DNA of 64,000 bases from Linanthus parryae (taxonomy: Eukaryota > Streptophyta > Magnoliopsida > Ericales > Polemoniaceae). Under the pieces are notes generated by a model. The model was not told the DNA's origin and searched no databases. It saw nothing but the letters and a program-made list of their open reading frames with translations. Every line of letters begins with the position of its first letter. Positions within the stretch are counted from its first letter, which is position 1. The position numbers and the translations under genes were made by a program. The DNA lies in contig JALGPY010000001.1 of the NCBI GenBank assembly GCA_023055425.1, positions 139,277,368-139,341,367 on the forward strand, read 5' to 3'. Shown here piece by piece: positions 52,533-64,000 of this stretch.

Positions 52533-54618
52533 TAAACTTTATTTGTTATCAATCCTTCAAGTCATCAATGCTTTGTTCAATTTTTTAAGTGGTCTCACGA
52601 AATACCCTAGGTTTAGGCATGCTTGTCCCAAATGATTACGAAACTGTTGGTTGTGTTGGTTTCTCATTCCTTGTCTGTTCGGGTTCTATTTTGTTATCAT
52701 GTCTATCTCTGGCTGAACGGTGATTAGGGAACCACCCTGCATAGCTTTAGGCTTCATGATACTAAAAGCTTTGGTATACTCAACATATGTGTTTCTTGCT
52801 TTGTAACGTGCTTTTAGTATGTTTCATATACAACTCGTGTTGGTTCTTGACGCTCTCTGGTTTCGTTCTTATGATATTTGATCCGTTATCTGTGGTGTTT
52901 TGATCTGCTGTTCATTTTTCATTTTCCTTCCAACCCCCCAAAAATGTCAAGTTTTCTATTTGTGGATGGCTGAATCTGTTTGCTCACTTGTCATCTTATC
53001 TAGGATGAACGGAGGGAATATGAGTTAAACTGAAATGAGACCATAGATCTGGGGTATAGAAAACCTATTACTCCGCCCGACCTGTCCCCTTTTTAAGCTC
53101 CAACTTTTTAGGTAATATGTAACAGATGCACACATATTGTGAGCTTTACCTATACAATTATCGATTCCTATATTTGGCCATTGGGTATTTAACTACTGTC
53201 ATATTACTCGTAGCTGTCAATATGCAGTACGAGATACTTTACAAGACACATTGAAGCCGGAACTTATCGACCAACCGGTAGATATTAACTTGCTATACCT
53301 TAAATGTCCAGAAATGGCTTGTCTCGATACACAACATGACCCACACAGTATGGCTGTTTCACAAACCAATGTAGTATAATGGTACTCCTACTTATATGAG
53401 ATATATTGTCAGTTACAATTGAATATTGTTGTTAAAAGAAAGATGCAATGAAATGTACTTGCACATTATTGAAATGAGCTAAATCAAGGCACATCATTTC
53501 CATAAAATTATAATTACATTCGTGTATTTCCCTTAGCCTCTATGCTTTCTACCACGATGTAGTAATATTCTGAAGGTAATATGTAACTATATGCATACCA
53601 ACTTTTCCACTGAAGCTTTTCTTCTTGAACTGCAGTTTCTCTTTACTTGGAATCGGTAAAGTGGTTAACTGGTTATGTACTCATCTTATTAATCTAGTTA
53701 TTTGTAAATTTAATTTTTTCTTAAACAAATCTCAATTTGATAACTGTGATCATACTTGTTTTCTATGTTGTGGATAGATTCGTAGACGTTTCTAGCAAAA
53801 GCCTTTTGTCAAATGAAGAGAGCTATAGAAGAAATTTGACCCAACATATTTCCAAGATTTTGCTTTTAGCCCCTATGAATTCGTTAGATCTTACATGGTG
53901 CATCTAAAGCCTGCCATTCTAGGCAACTAAAAACTTGTAATAACGCTATTATTCATTACACCTCTGCATTTCCCATATTTAAAAACCTATCTATTTTGGC
54001 CAAATTCTTCATGAAATAAATCAAATTCTTCCTGGATTTTTTGGGGGTGAAACTTCATCTGGAATTACTTTATGAAACTATCTTTTTCCCAGGAAGTGGA
54101 TCAATGGCGATCTCCTCTGCTTCCACTATTATCATTATTGGCTTCCAGCAAGAGTGATAAAAATATAATTTTAAAAATAGAGAAACAATTGGAACGTCCA
54201 AAAGATAACTGCTTCTCCTGCCGCGCAATTTTATGTGCTATGGTAGGTTTAATGGACTTTAGGAGAAAACTTTGACATGATAGTAACATGATTGTCCCTT
54301 GATTTTAGGACTTTTTCTCGGGAAGTTAAAAATAAGGACAAGGATGGACGTAAAGTGAAGAGGCGTTTTATTTTTTAAATTAATACATGTATTTGGAATT
54401 TCCAAATTGGGGAAGGAAGACACTCAAACAAGTACTCCCGCCGTCCCAGTTTAAGTGTCTTCCACTCCTAAACTGGAAATCTCAAAACAAATGTCCTACT
54501 ACCAAAAGTTACTTTTTCACTTTACTTCCCCACACCTTTTTTCAATTCATTACTTTCATTTCAAAGAGAAGTATCGTACAAAACAAAGGACATTTCAGCA
54601 AATCTAGCAAGTCAAAAA
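52533..54618. other. Duplicated non-coding sequence, unit 2
   Basis: Matches 34097-34340 and 35549-36990 of unit 1 and shows the empty sites for the 1.2 kb insertion and, by paralogy, the MULE. No gene seen. Confidence 0.55.
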
Positions 54619-55272
54619 CAAGGTTTTCAGGATCGCGATCCTATGTAGGATAGTGGAGTGTCCGATTGGATCGAGGATCGAACGTAAGATCCTACCAAAA
54701 ATGTAGTTTTTATTGGTTTAATTACTTAAACTCTCAAATTTGTAAAATTTTCATCAATAATTCTATAAAAAAGTATATTTTTATGTGACATGGGTTAAAC
54801 TGTCAATAAAGAAAAGATGGGTTAAATTGTCAATAAAAAAACTAATTTGTGGCTAAATTTTAAAGCAAAAAAAGAAGATAAAAGAAACGAAGATAAAGAA
54901 TTTTCGGAGACGAGGTTGAGAAGATCGTTTCTCTCGTTCCCTCTCTCCGTCTACTCGATCGCTCGTCCTCTCGGCAACTCTCTCTCTCTCTCTCTGACCT
55001 TCTCTCCCCCTCTTCTCATTGATCCGGATCTGGGTGATGGGTGGTGGAGGTCCCCAGAGGCTGGCGACGCTCACCGGAGGTGCGTCGGAGGTAGGATCGG
55101 TAGGTCGTACGAGGTAGGATCAGTAGGTCGTACGATCCTAACCGATCCTACAATTTTGAGCGTCCCAATCGATTCCATCAGATTCCGATTCTCCGAGCGA
55201 TTCGGCACGACTCCCCTCTGGATCGTATAATCATACGATCCTACGATCCGGATCGTGATTCTGACAACCATG
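54619..55272. mobile_element. MITE with CATGGTTGTCAG termini, inverted copy
   Basis: 654 bp in opposite orientation to the 41356 copy, with ends CAAGGTTTTCAG and CTGACAACCATG. The 8-bp target duplication GTCAAAAA/GCCAAAAA (54611-54618, 55273-55280) has one mismatch. The CT-rich internal part (CTCTCTCTCTCTCTCTG near 54980) matches the other copies. Present only in unit 2 at this place. Confidence 0.82.
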
Positions 55273-55280
55273 GCCAAAAA

Positions 55281-56219
55281 GCACATCCGTAATCTCTGTG
55301 AAAAGTCCATTCCGGCGATCAATCCGGGAAAGAGGGATTACATCTTTATCTTTGCCACATAATAAAAATAATACAAATTCAATGCACGTACTTCTAGTTA
55401 GAATCTCCGTTTATAACGAAATACCTTAATCCCAGTCTTGCGTTCATCTACAGTACTCCCACACATTTCAAACTGAAGTCTTCTCGAAAGTCCTGTGATT
55501 ATCCACTAAACAATGTTCCTAATGCTATGGCTCAATATCCCTTCATCAAAGAAGTAAAAGACCCCAGATGAAGAGGGAAAATTGACCAACCTATCAATCA
55601 AGAGCAAACAGAACTATATGCTGAGTCGCTGACACTTAATAATCTCATCATGTAAATCTAAGTCTATACATAATTACCATACATAGTCAGATCAATGATG
55701 AATCAGTAATTGAAATAAGCATATGCCAAACTTTCATAATGCAAAAGATCAATACAACTATCCATCGGCCTCCTGAATCATAGACAAACACCAGTGTTTC
55801 TTTCCACCCAAAAACCAAAATGACAAGGTCAGATAAGACATCAGACCCAACATTTTTGCAAGATTGTGCATTTATTCCCTTAGACTAGATCCTATATGGT
55901 GCACTTGAAGTCTGCAAATTGAGGCAATTAAAAACATGTGGTAACTCCATTATTTCATTACCTCTCTTATCCCCATTTCAACAACTCTCTAGATAGGCCA
56001 AATTCTTCGTGAAGTCAATCCACATTTCAAATTCTAATTCGTAATTTTAGGAGTGGAACTGCATTCTCATCCAGAAATGCGACGGAGGTTAAGATCATGG
56101 AGATGTAGCTACAATGCAACCCATACATATGAGAGAATGATGAGAAGCGTCTCCTGAATGTTCAGATACATGGTTAGCAGCACTGTGGTTGCTTAATTTC
56201 CACCCTCAGACTTTTCTTT
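55281..56219. other. Non-coding sequence before palindrome B
   Basis: From about 55980 it matches unit 1 (36985 on). The earlier part (55281-55850) has no counterpart I recognised in unit 1. No gene seen. Confidence 0.4.
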
Positions 56220-58122
56220 GTCCGCCGCTATAATTGTAGCGTTTCCTTGTTGCCAGCCTCCGAAGCTGTAATTGTAGTGGTATCCTCATTTCCACCCTGT
56301 ATGTTATCTGTGTCTGAATCTGCAATATTCACTCTATTATCCAGCAACAAATTTTCAAAACATCTACATCGGTTTCGTTGCTTGGATTCCCGAGGCTACT
56401 TGAAAGATTCTGGTTTTCTGAGCTACTGCTCTCGCGGACAACCTTTTCCTGGTTTTGTGTTTCACTGACTTTGGTAGATGGACGAGTCTCTAAGTCCTTA
56501 TTCGACTGAGGGACACCAAGTAGAGAATTCTCTATTGCAGCACAATCATCTTGTTCAAATTCTACCTTAAAGTCATCCTTGTGAGTCTTCTTCACTAAAC
56601 GCCGAAGGTCAACATTAGAATTGGGCAAAACTATCATATGAGCAAGCTCTTCGCTTTTTCCACTCGCCACTGTGAAAGCTCGTCAGAAGCTAGTTCCTCT
56701 GCCGTCATTGACGCGCGTTCTGACGTGATCTCCCCAGAGATAACCTTTTCTCTTAGTACTGGATTACTAGGGTCCTTCAAGTTGAAAAGAAGTGATCTAC
56801 CCTTCTCGTGTACTTCTTATTGACACCTCCAAATAATTTGAAAAGTTCTATTTCAATTTTGAAGGCCAAAACCTTAGGAGAATTAACTGCTTGTTCAACC
56901 AGAACTTCACTTGCGAATTCCGGTTTTTTAACGAGATCCTTTTCTCCATATGTCTCTGTGTCTCATCTGTTACCTTTTTAAGCCCATTTCCCTGCAAAAC
57001 TTCATCTCCGACAAATGAACTATCACCAGATGAAGCAGATGAAGCAACTGTAATGGACAAGGCTGTGCTACATTGGGTGAGACTTCTAATACCTTTCCAC
57101 GATTTAGATGAATCACTAGCTTCACTAGTCGGAATTTCCTGAAATGGGACACAACCATCATTCACCTCGTCTGGAAGAGAGACTCTATCGAAGGCAAAAT
57201 GTCCCCTGAATGTTCAGATACATGGTTAGCAGCGGCATCACACGCGACGCTGGATTCAGTTTTCTGAGAATGCTGCTATGTACTTTCATTTACGAGTTTA
57301 TCTTGCTTATGAGTAGACAACAAGAAAGCAGAGGCTAATAATTCACTCATCTTTGATCTGATTGATTCAAATGACCCTTTATGGACATTCGGAGATGATC
57401 CTAACGGTCTCGCCTTATTCTTTGATGGCGGAACTTGCTTGGTGCCACATTTACCAGATGATGAAGATAGTGGAACTGTAGGCTTAGAAGGCACTTTATC
57501 TTACTTATCCAGGATGATTTATTCAGGCTAGGGGTGATAAATGGTTTTATCAGGACCGCATTTTTGGCACAGGCGATTGTGGTGCAGGGTTATGCATAGA
57601 TTCATCACAGCCTTCCTTTTACTAGGCAATGATATCGCTTGCGGGCCCAGACTGTTATTAAGCATACTTTCCACACCCTACTGCTGATTTGCATTTGAAT
57701 TATTTATATGAGGTTGTGTCTGTACATTCTGCTTATTTAATCCTGTTCCTCTCTGTAATCCAAGGTCATGGGATGCCGTATCCAATAACCCCACCTCCTT
57801 GCATGTTAAATCAAATTGCTCTAATGTAGGAACATTATATATGCCTGCAGTTACACCCAAATGCATGTTTGGGTTTGAAACTAATGTTTTTGGAACAAGA
57901 CCCACCACTTTGTTCTTCACTGACTAGGGTTCCAATACAAGGTTACTGGACCTCATCAGCAGCATGCTGAAGTATCAGTATATCCGCCAAATACAGCTCA
58001 ACGCAACCAGTACAAACTTAGTACAGATAATCATGTGTGTCACAAGTCAATATCCTTACTGACGCAGCAACACATTTTACAAGAAAATGTTGGATCGTCA
58101 TGAGCACCCACTCAACTGAAAC
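56220..58122 (-). pseudogene. SPOC/TFIIS-family 5' half, inverted copy (palindrome B, left arm)
   Basis: Counterpart of 37209-39141 with the same N-terminal, FESIRSKM and TFIIS-M-like segments. The long frame is split by small deletions into 57165-56848 and 56670-56329. The TFIIS-M core ([14 protein letters not shown] on) is separated from its upstream helix by a one-base loss near 56815. More damaged than the unit 1 arm. Confidence 0.8.
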
Positions 58123-59945
58123 AATAATGAACAATAATAAAAATACAAAAAGCATATAACAAAATCATATTGAACAGTTTTACTATACAGTTTCAGTCGA
58201 GTGCATGGTCATGATGATACAACATTTTTCGCGTAGGTTTATACTGGTTCAGAAATAATCTCGACTTGTGACACACATGACGGTCAGTACTAAGTTAGTA
58301 CCTGTTCCGTTGAGCTGTGTTGCGTGGATATATTGATATTTCATCATGCTGCTGTTGATGTTTAGTAACCTTGTATCGGAACCCTAATCAGTGACAAACA
58401 AAGTGGTTAGTCATTTTCCAAACACATTAGTTTCAAAACCAAACATGCATTTGAGTGTTACTTGAGCCATGGTTAATGTTCCTACATTGTAGCAGTTTGA
58501 TATAACAAACAGGGTTGTAGGGTTATTGAAAATGGCATCCCATGATCTGGGATTACAGACAGGGGATCTAATAAGCAGAATGTGCAAACACAACCTCATA
58601 TAAACAATTCTAATGCAAATCAGCAGTTAGGCATGGAAAGTATGCTTCAATAGCAGTCTTGGCCTGCAAATGATATCATTACCCAGTAAAAGGAAGGCTA
58701 TAGGAAAAATATATGTGTAACCTTGTAGTACAACAGTGGCCTGCGCCAAAGAAGAATGTGGTCTAGATGAAACCATTTATCACCCCTGACACAATAAAAT
58801 CATCCTCGATTAGAGAACTATACAAGTGGCTTTTAAACCTACAGTTCCGTTGTCGTCATCCTCTGGCAGATTGGCATCAAGCAAGTTTTGCCATCAAAGA
58901 ATAGGGAGACACTGGGATCATCTCCAGATCCAGAAAGGGTCATCTGAATCAGTAATATCAAAGATGAGAGAATCATTATTCTATGCTTTCTTGTTGTCTA
59001 CTCATAAACAAGATAAATGTACAAATGGAAGTACTGAGCAGCGAACTGAAGCCGCCGCCGCGTGTGATGGTGCTACTAACAGTGCACCTGAACATTTAGG
59101 GGACATTTTATATTCGGAAGAGTTTCTCTTGCATGACAAGGTGAATGACGTTTGTGTCCCATCTCAGGACATTTCGACCTGTGAAGCTAGTGATTCTTCT
59201 CAATCTTGGAAAGGTAATAAAAGGCTTGCCCAATGTGGCACAGCCTTCTCCAGTACTTTTTTTCAGTTGGTGATAACTCAGTCGTAGATGAACTATTGTA
59301 GGGAAATGGGCTTAAAGGGTTAGGAGATGTTAACACAAAGACAGGGAGAGAAAAGGATCTTGAAATAGGTAAAAAAGTGAAACTCGTAAGCGAAGTTGTG
59401 GTTGAATAAGTAGTTAATTTTCCTAAAGTTTTGGCCTTCGAAGTTGAACAAGAACTTTTCAAAGACTTTGGAGGTGTAAATGACACACGGAGAAGGTTGG
59501 ATCTCTTATCTTTAACTTGAAAGACCATAGTAATCCAGTGCTAAGACAAAAGGTTATCTCTCGGGATATCACACCGCAAAGCCTGTGTTCAATGACGGCA
59601 GATGAACTAGCTTATGAGGAACTTGCCTAGTGGCAAAATCCGAAGAGCTTGCTTATATAATAGTTTTCCCCTATTCTGAAGTTCACATTCGGCGTTTGGT
59701 GAATGGTGAGGTAGACTCACAAGGGTGAGTTTGAGGTAGAATATGACCAAGATGATGGTGCCTGCAGTAGAGTTCTGTTGGAACACTGCTGCTAGTGTCA
59801 CTCAGTCGAGCGAGGACTTAGAGACTCGTCCATCTACCCAAGCCGGTGAAACACAAAACGGGGAAAACTTGTCCGCGAGAATAGTAGTTCAGAAAACCAT
59901 AACCTTTCATGTAGTCTCGCCAATCCATGCAACGAAACTGGTGAA
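56380..59945. repeat. Large near-palindrome B (SPOC/TFIIS arms)
   Basis: Left arm 56380-58122, right arm 58190-59945, loop 58123-58189 (67 bp, same length and nearly the same sequence as in A). The inverted duplication therefore existed before the tandem duplication. Confidence 0.9.
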
Positions 59946-61690
59946 ATGAAGAGTTTGATGGTGGATGAATTCAGGGATGCAGAGTCTCCCCTGATAAATT
60001 TATGGAATTTCTTGACAAAGAACATCCTTTTTGAAAATTTCCCTGATGAAATGGATGTTAATACTTGGCCAAGATGAAATAGGGTGCTGTGGAACCTGTA
60101 GCTTGCCCTACTGTTGTTGCAGCTAAGTGTGAGCATGTCTGAGAAGGTTCACTTCAGCTGCATACATCAGCCATGGTTAATGCTGTTGGGTTCTTCTGAA
60201 GGCAAGTCTTCTTGCTTACTTTTGATTTGTTCCCTCAGTTTATGTTACTCATCCGCCGCAAGTGTGTCCATCAGCTACCGTGTTTCTTTATATTTAGTTC
60301 ATTCGACCTTTAATATGAGAATCTATTTTGTTTAGTACTGCGTGTTGACCATGGTTGTCAGAATCGCGATCCGGATCCTAGGATCGTACGATTTTACGAT
60401 TCAGTGGGGGGAGTAGTGCCGGATCGCTCGGAGAATCGGAATCTGATGGAATCGATTGGGATTGGGCTCAAAATCGTAGGATCGTACGACCTACCGATCC
60501 TACCTCTGACGCACGTCCGGCCTCAGATTCACCTCCGGCGAGCGTCCCCTTCCTCCGGGGACCTCCACCTCCCATCACCCAGATCCGGATCAAAGAGAAG
60601 AGGAGGAGAGAAGGTCAGAGAGAGAGTCTTACCTTGCAGTTTCCGAGAGGGAGAGCGAGCGAGTAGATGGAGAGAGGACACAAGAAAGACAATCTTCTCA
60701 ACCTCTTCTCCATAACTTCTTTTCTTTTATCTTCTTTTTTTTTTTCTTTAAAATTTAGACAAAGTTACTTTTTTTTATTAACAATCTAAACCATCTTAGT
60801 TTCTGTAGTTTAGCCATGTCATATAAACATATACATTTTTGATAGAGTTATAGATGTTTGATAATCTTTGTTGGGAAGTTGCTGCGAATGTTTGATAAAA
60901 TTTGTATGGTAAGTTTCACGTAAAAGATACTGTGAAATTCTTATAGAGTAATTTGATACTTGGTAAAATCTACTGTGAATGTGGACCTGATGCGAGAAAG
61001 TAAAATGAATGAATTTATGACATATGTCAGTTCCCTAGCAGTAGTTGAAAACTTCAAAATTATAAAGGTTAAAATTTATAGTAGGAGAATCGACCAAAAA
61101 GCAGGTTTCTGAAAGCAATCCCCTACCTGCTTCTCAAAAGCTGATTTGGAACATCAGTCTCTATCTGAGAAGCAGGTGAAATTGATGCGTACCAAACATC
61201 TAAAACTTGATTTTCACTGTATCAGTGCTTTTTAAGGACTCTGAGTTTACTGAGGTTCCTCTCTACATGTTGATTTCGTAGTTAGCATTTCTGTTACAGT
61301 GGTGAAAAAGCATCGGCAAAAGAATGGCCAAGCTCCCTAGAGAACAAGGGGAGAGTTAGATTGGATGCTGTCAAGAACTTCCCATGTGTCGAAGTCGAGC
61401 AGTTATGGTATGCTCTCGTCGTTTTCCTGCATCTCATATCCTTGTTCTGCGTTCTTGTCAGTACGCATCTTCTTGTAGAGCTATTCGTGTTTTCTTGATC
61501 AATTGATGGGAACACCCAGATTATATGTATGGGTGATATTTGGTTGCCCACCTGGCCACTTTGGCTTTCAGCAGCCGCCGCAACCGCATACTATTTGGTG
61601 GGCAACCGAGTGGTGGCCAGTACTGTGGAGTTGCTGGGCATCCGGGCACTGGCTGGGGTGATGCACCTCAAAAAACCTGGGTTTTTTTAG
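58190..61690 (+). pseudogene. SPOC/TFIIS-family copy with SPOC exons (palindrome B, right arm)
   Basis: The plus-strand arm runs from the palindrome centre through decayed N-terminal and TFIIS-M segments (58826-59780). It then gives the ENFPDEMDVNTWP segment and the first SPOC piece (60105-60200; stop in the EHLWEG box). After an intron containing a truncated MITE comes a SPOC exon at 61300-61407 (acceptor GTTACAG, GEKASAKEWPSSLENKG, RVRLDAV, then PMCRSRAVM after a roughly 10-base loss, donor ATG|GTATGC). A Gly/Pro/Gln-rich segment at 61545-61680 could be the C-terminus. This is the fullest copy in the window but clearly broken. Confidence 0.78.
60352..60850. mobile_element. MITE with CATGGTTGTCAG terminus, 3'-truncated (unit 2)
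   Basis: Begins after GTGTTGAC exactly as the unit 1 copy at 41356 does and follows it to about 60850, where it is cut off. Sequence equivalent to 42385 of unit 1 follows, so a deletion has removed the right end and its target duplication. Confidence 0.78.
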
Positions 61691-62779
61691 GCTGTTTTAG
61701 TTAGTTGTGAGGTTCTTTTAAGCAGTCAATTATGCTCATTATCCTATTTTTACACAGCCAATAAGTAGTTTTGGAACTCCTTAAGTGCCTTTATCTTAGC
61801 ACAGAGTGTGTAACTTGTGACTAACAAAGTTTGGCATAGATGGTTGATTAATGGACTTAATGGGATTTGCTGATATTTTCCAACATTGAGATTCATACCG
61901 GTACCCTAATAACAATGTTCGACTTGATTTGCGCCTCAAAGTTGAATGTAACGTGGACTTTACGAAATTAGCTGCCAATTTCCACCACAGATAGTTGTAC
62001 CAAGTCCCTATTAACAATGTTCTCCTTTATCTCCGGCCTAAAGTTGGAAATAACGGGGACTTTACGAAATTCACTAAATATATTCCAGTATTGAGAGGGT
62101 CACAAAGAGTCCAAATACAAGACAACAAACTAATATAGATACGAGGGTAACATATTTATTATGATTTCTTGTAAAGTTCACGCCAAATTACCATCGATTA
62201 CCGAGATGCTTAAGAGTAACCCTCCCTCTTATATCTTTGAATTGTGGTTGTTCTCCTTGTTGAGTGCATGAGCTGATTGAGTAGGAAGACACAATAGTAC
62301 TCTTTCATAATATATCTTCTTTCATAATATTATTCCATTGGTAAAAACTAATCTTCCATTGGTAAAATATTTCTCAAAGTCGAGGAAAACCGCTCATCTT
62401 TCCTGTCTCGAGTTGTGAGTATTGAGGTTGGGGGAACAGTGAATTAATGCATTCTTCATTCGGAATGCATTGATTTCTTTCCTCTAGCTGATTTTCTGAG
62501 CCATTAAAAAACCTGCCTTATTTGCTGAAAATTTTGTATCCTTACCACAGTCTTTCTGTTTGACTGTCTTTTGACAGTGATCTATTTCCAAGTGACCCTA
62601 GGCATTGAAAAGTGGGACGTCTACCTTAAATCCACACGCATAGTCCTGTATACCACTCTCAAGAAGAGCAGTTGATGTGAACAAAGACTAGTTGCCAACA
62701 AAGAAAAGATCACAAGAGCAATGATGAGTATATTTGTTCAAAGGAGGATATAGCACCCAGCCAACAAGATAGTGAATCT
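61691..62779. other. Non-coding sequence before the last CID-like copy
   Basis: Two similar stretches occur at about 61930-61985 and 62032-62075 (CTCAAAGTTGAATGTAACG versus CTAAAGTTGGAAATAACG, each followed by GGACTTTACGAAATT), a small diverged direct duplication. From 62250 the sequence matches the region upstream of other CUE exons. Confidence 0.5.
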
Positions 62780-62967
62780 TCTATAAACTACATTGCCCAT
62801 GGTCGTCTGATGCTTGGGGATTGCTACGTAGCTCTTATGCTTCATTGTCAGAAGATCTGAAAGATGTTATCCAGTAGTATATTGGAAGTGAGGACTCCAT
62901 CGTTGGTGTCTATGTGGCATGTCAGGGAGATTTGGAAGCCACAATTGTCACGTTGGACCAACTTGAG
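62780..62967 (+). pseudogene. CID5/6-like CUE-domain exon, unit 2 second copy
   Basis: Reads SYASLSEDLKDVIQ, then a TAG stop, then resumes after a deletion as VGVYVACQGDLEATIVTLDQLE with a GT donor at 62967. The stop is shared with the unit 1 second copy (42590 region), so it predates the duplication; the MSFPGISED part is additionally deleted here. Confidence 0.62.
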
Positions 62968-63893
62968 GTAATCTTTACTTGTTATTAGTCCGTCTGGTCA
63001 TCAATGTCTTATTCAATTTATTAAGTGGTTCACTAGACATGTCTTCTTCCATCTTCCCCTTTGATTTTGGCATGCTTGTCCCGAATGACGTAGGAAGGTA
63101 TTGGATGTCGTGGTTTCTCATTCCTTGTCCGATTGGGTTTCTTGCTTTGAAACATACTTTGAGTCTGTTTTATATAACTCGTGATGGTTCTTGCAATACA
63201 TTAATGCTGTCTGGGTTGGTGTTTACGATATTTGATCAGTTATCTGTGGTGTTTTGATCTGCTGTTCATTTTACATATTTCTTCTATCCCACAAAAATAT
63301 TGACTTCTCTATTTATGGATGTCTGAATTTGTTTGCCCACTTGTCATCTTATCAATTATAAAAGAAGTATATATTTATCAAAAATAAAGGAAGTATATAA
63401 TGAGTTTAATTAATTGAAAAGCGAGGATAGATCTGAAATATAGAAAACCTCTTACTCCGTCCGCCCCTTTCCCTTCTAAACTCCAACTTCTTAAGGGAAT
63501 ATGTAACAAATCACACCTTACATATTGTTGTTTCACCATCAATGTTTTTTGCAGTTTCTGTTCGAAAATTCAGAGGAATCTTGTGCATCGTTTTGCATAT
63601 CGGATCATTCTTTAGTGTGGAGGGATAGTGAGTTTATCATAATAGCCATCTGCTTTATGGACCGCACTATGCTTTTACTGTCATGTGATCTTTTGGCGGC
63701 GTTGTCATGGAAAGTTGGAAACATCACAGTTAACAACACATACTCTGCATCATAGTAGTACCAAGTCTCTGCCTTGAAAATTACTAGTCACTCTGATGTT
63801 GGATGTTATTGCTTAACCATTCCTTCTCATAGTTGTCATTTCTTTTTCCATGGCGTGTACTGATTTTGTTTTCTGTTATCACGTCTATGCAGG

Positions 63894-64000
63894 ATGATTT
63901 CTCAGAAAGTGATACGGAATAAACTCTGAACACAACCCATGTGTCAAAATCGGGCATCTGGTAGCGGTTGGTTGCTCATCTGGAAAGCTCCTGCTACAAG
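63894..64000 (+). pseudogene. C-terminal CID-like exon, unit 2 (runs to the window end)
   Basis: After a GCAG acceptor the frame DDFSESDTE meets TAA. The remainder aligns with 49187-49290. Broken, incomplete. Confidence 0.4.

Larger units (their letters stand above)
51151..64000. repeat. Tandem segmental duplication, unit 2 (runs off the window)
   Basis: Counterpart of unit 1. It lacks the 1.2 kb insertion (34340-35548), the MULE and the LINE, giving empty sites. It has its own MITE at 54619-55272. It retains a SPOC exon (61300-61407) that I could not find in unit 1. A leader-like segment at 51170-51365 upstream is weakly echoed at about 62160. Confidence 0.85.

Overview
This is plant nuclear DNA, most likely from a flowering plant. 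The signs are Tat-lineage and chromovirus-type Ty3/gypsy elements, L1-type LINEs with plant zinc-knuckle and RNase H domains, several MITE and MULE families, GT-AG introns of about 80 nt, and broken relatives of two plant gene families (CUE-domain PABP-interacting proteins of the CID5/6 type, and SPOC/TFIIS-like proteins). I see no intact ordinary host gene. Nearly everything is transposable element or decayed duplicated gene.

Left part (1-12254). A badly decayed L1-type LINE lies on the minus strand (about 1041-7363). It is followed by a small long-inverted-repeat element (7640-8073), a 5'-truncated LINE scrap (8624-8808) and a nest of DNA transposons: a Harbinger/Tourist-like element (8963-11605, TTA target duplication) containing a MULE-like element (about 9409-11452) that carries gene-like filler.

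Retrotransposon nest (12260-31097). An old minus-strand Ty3/gypsy element with flanking GATTC duplications was broken twice. A 2.4 kb unclassified insertion interrupts gag (27677-30096). A 13.2 kb plus-strand Tat-lineage element (14050-27276, flanking CTTGT duplications) also interrupts gag. The Tat element looks very young: both 626-bp LTRs read identical and gag-pro and pol are long and open. It has several odd features: gag-pro and pol share a frame separated by one UGA; the integrase zinc-binding module is duplicated; a tandem-repeat array follows pol; and a six-exon antisense gene (about 687 aa) fits precisely between the array region and the 3' LTR.

Right part (about 33280-64000). A tandem segmental duplication with a period of about 18.4 kb is present, the second copy running off the window. 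Each unit carries CID-like CUE exons (plus strand) and a SPOC/TFIIS-family locus arranged as a large near-palindrome, with arms of about 1.75 kb and a 67-bp loop. The right arm continues into SPOC exons; the left arm is an inverted copy of the 5' half. Later insertions distinguish the units: hAT-like MITEs, a 1.2 kb insertion, and a MULE with a 9-bp target duplication. That MULE was itself invaded by a LINE with an intact 1392-aa endonuclease/reverse transcriptase ORF and a perfect 15-bp target duplication. The paralogous unit supplies empty sites for several of these.

The strongest candidates for something undescribed are the twice-conserved SPOC/TFIIS palindrome, a possible hairpin-RNA source, and the Tat element with its spliced antisense gene and doubled integrase zinc domain.
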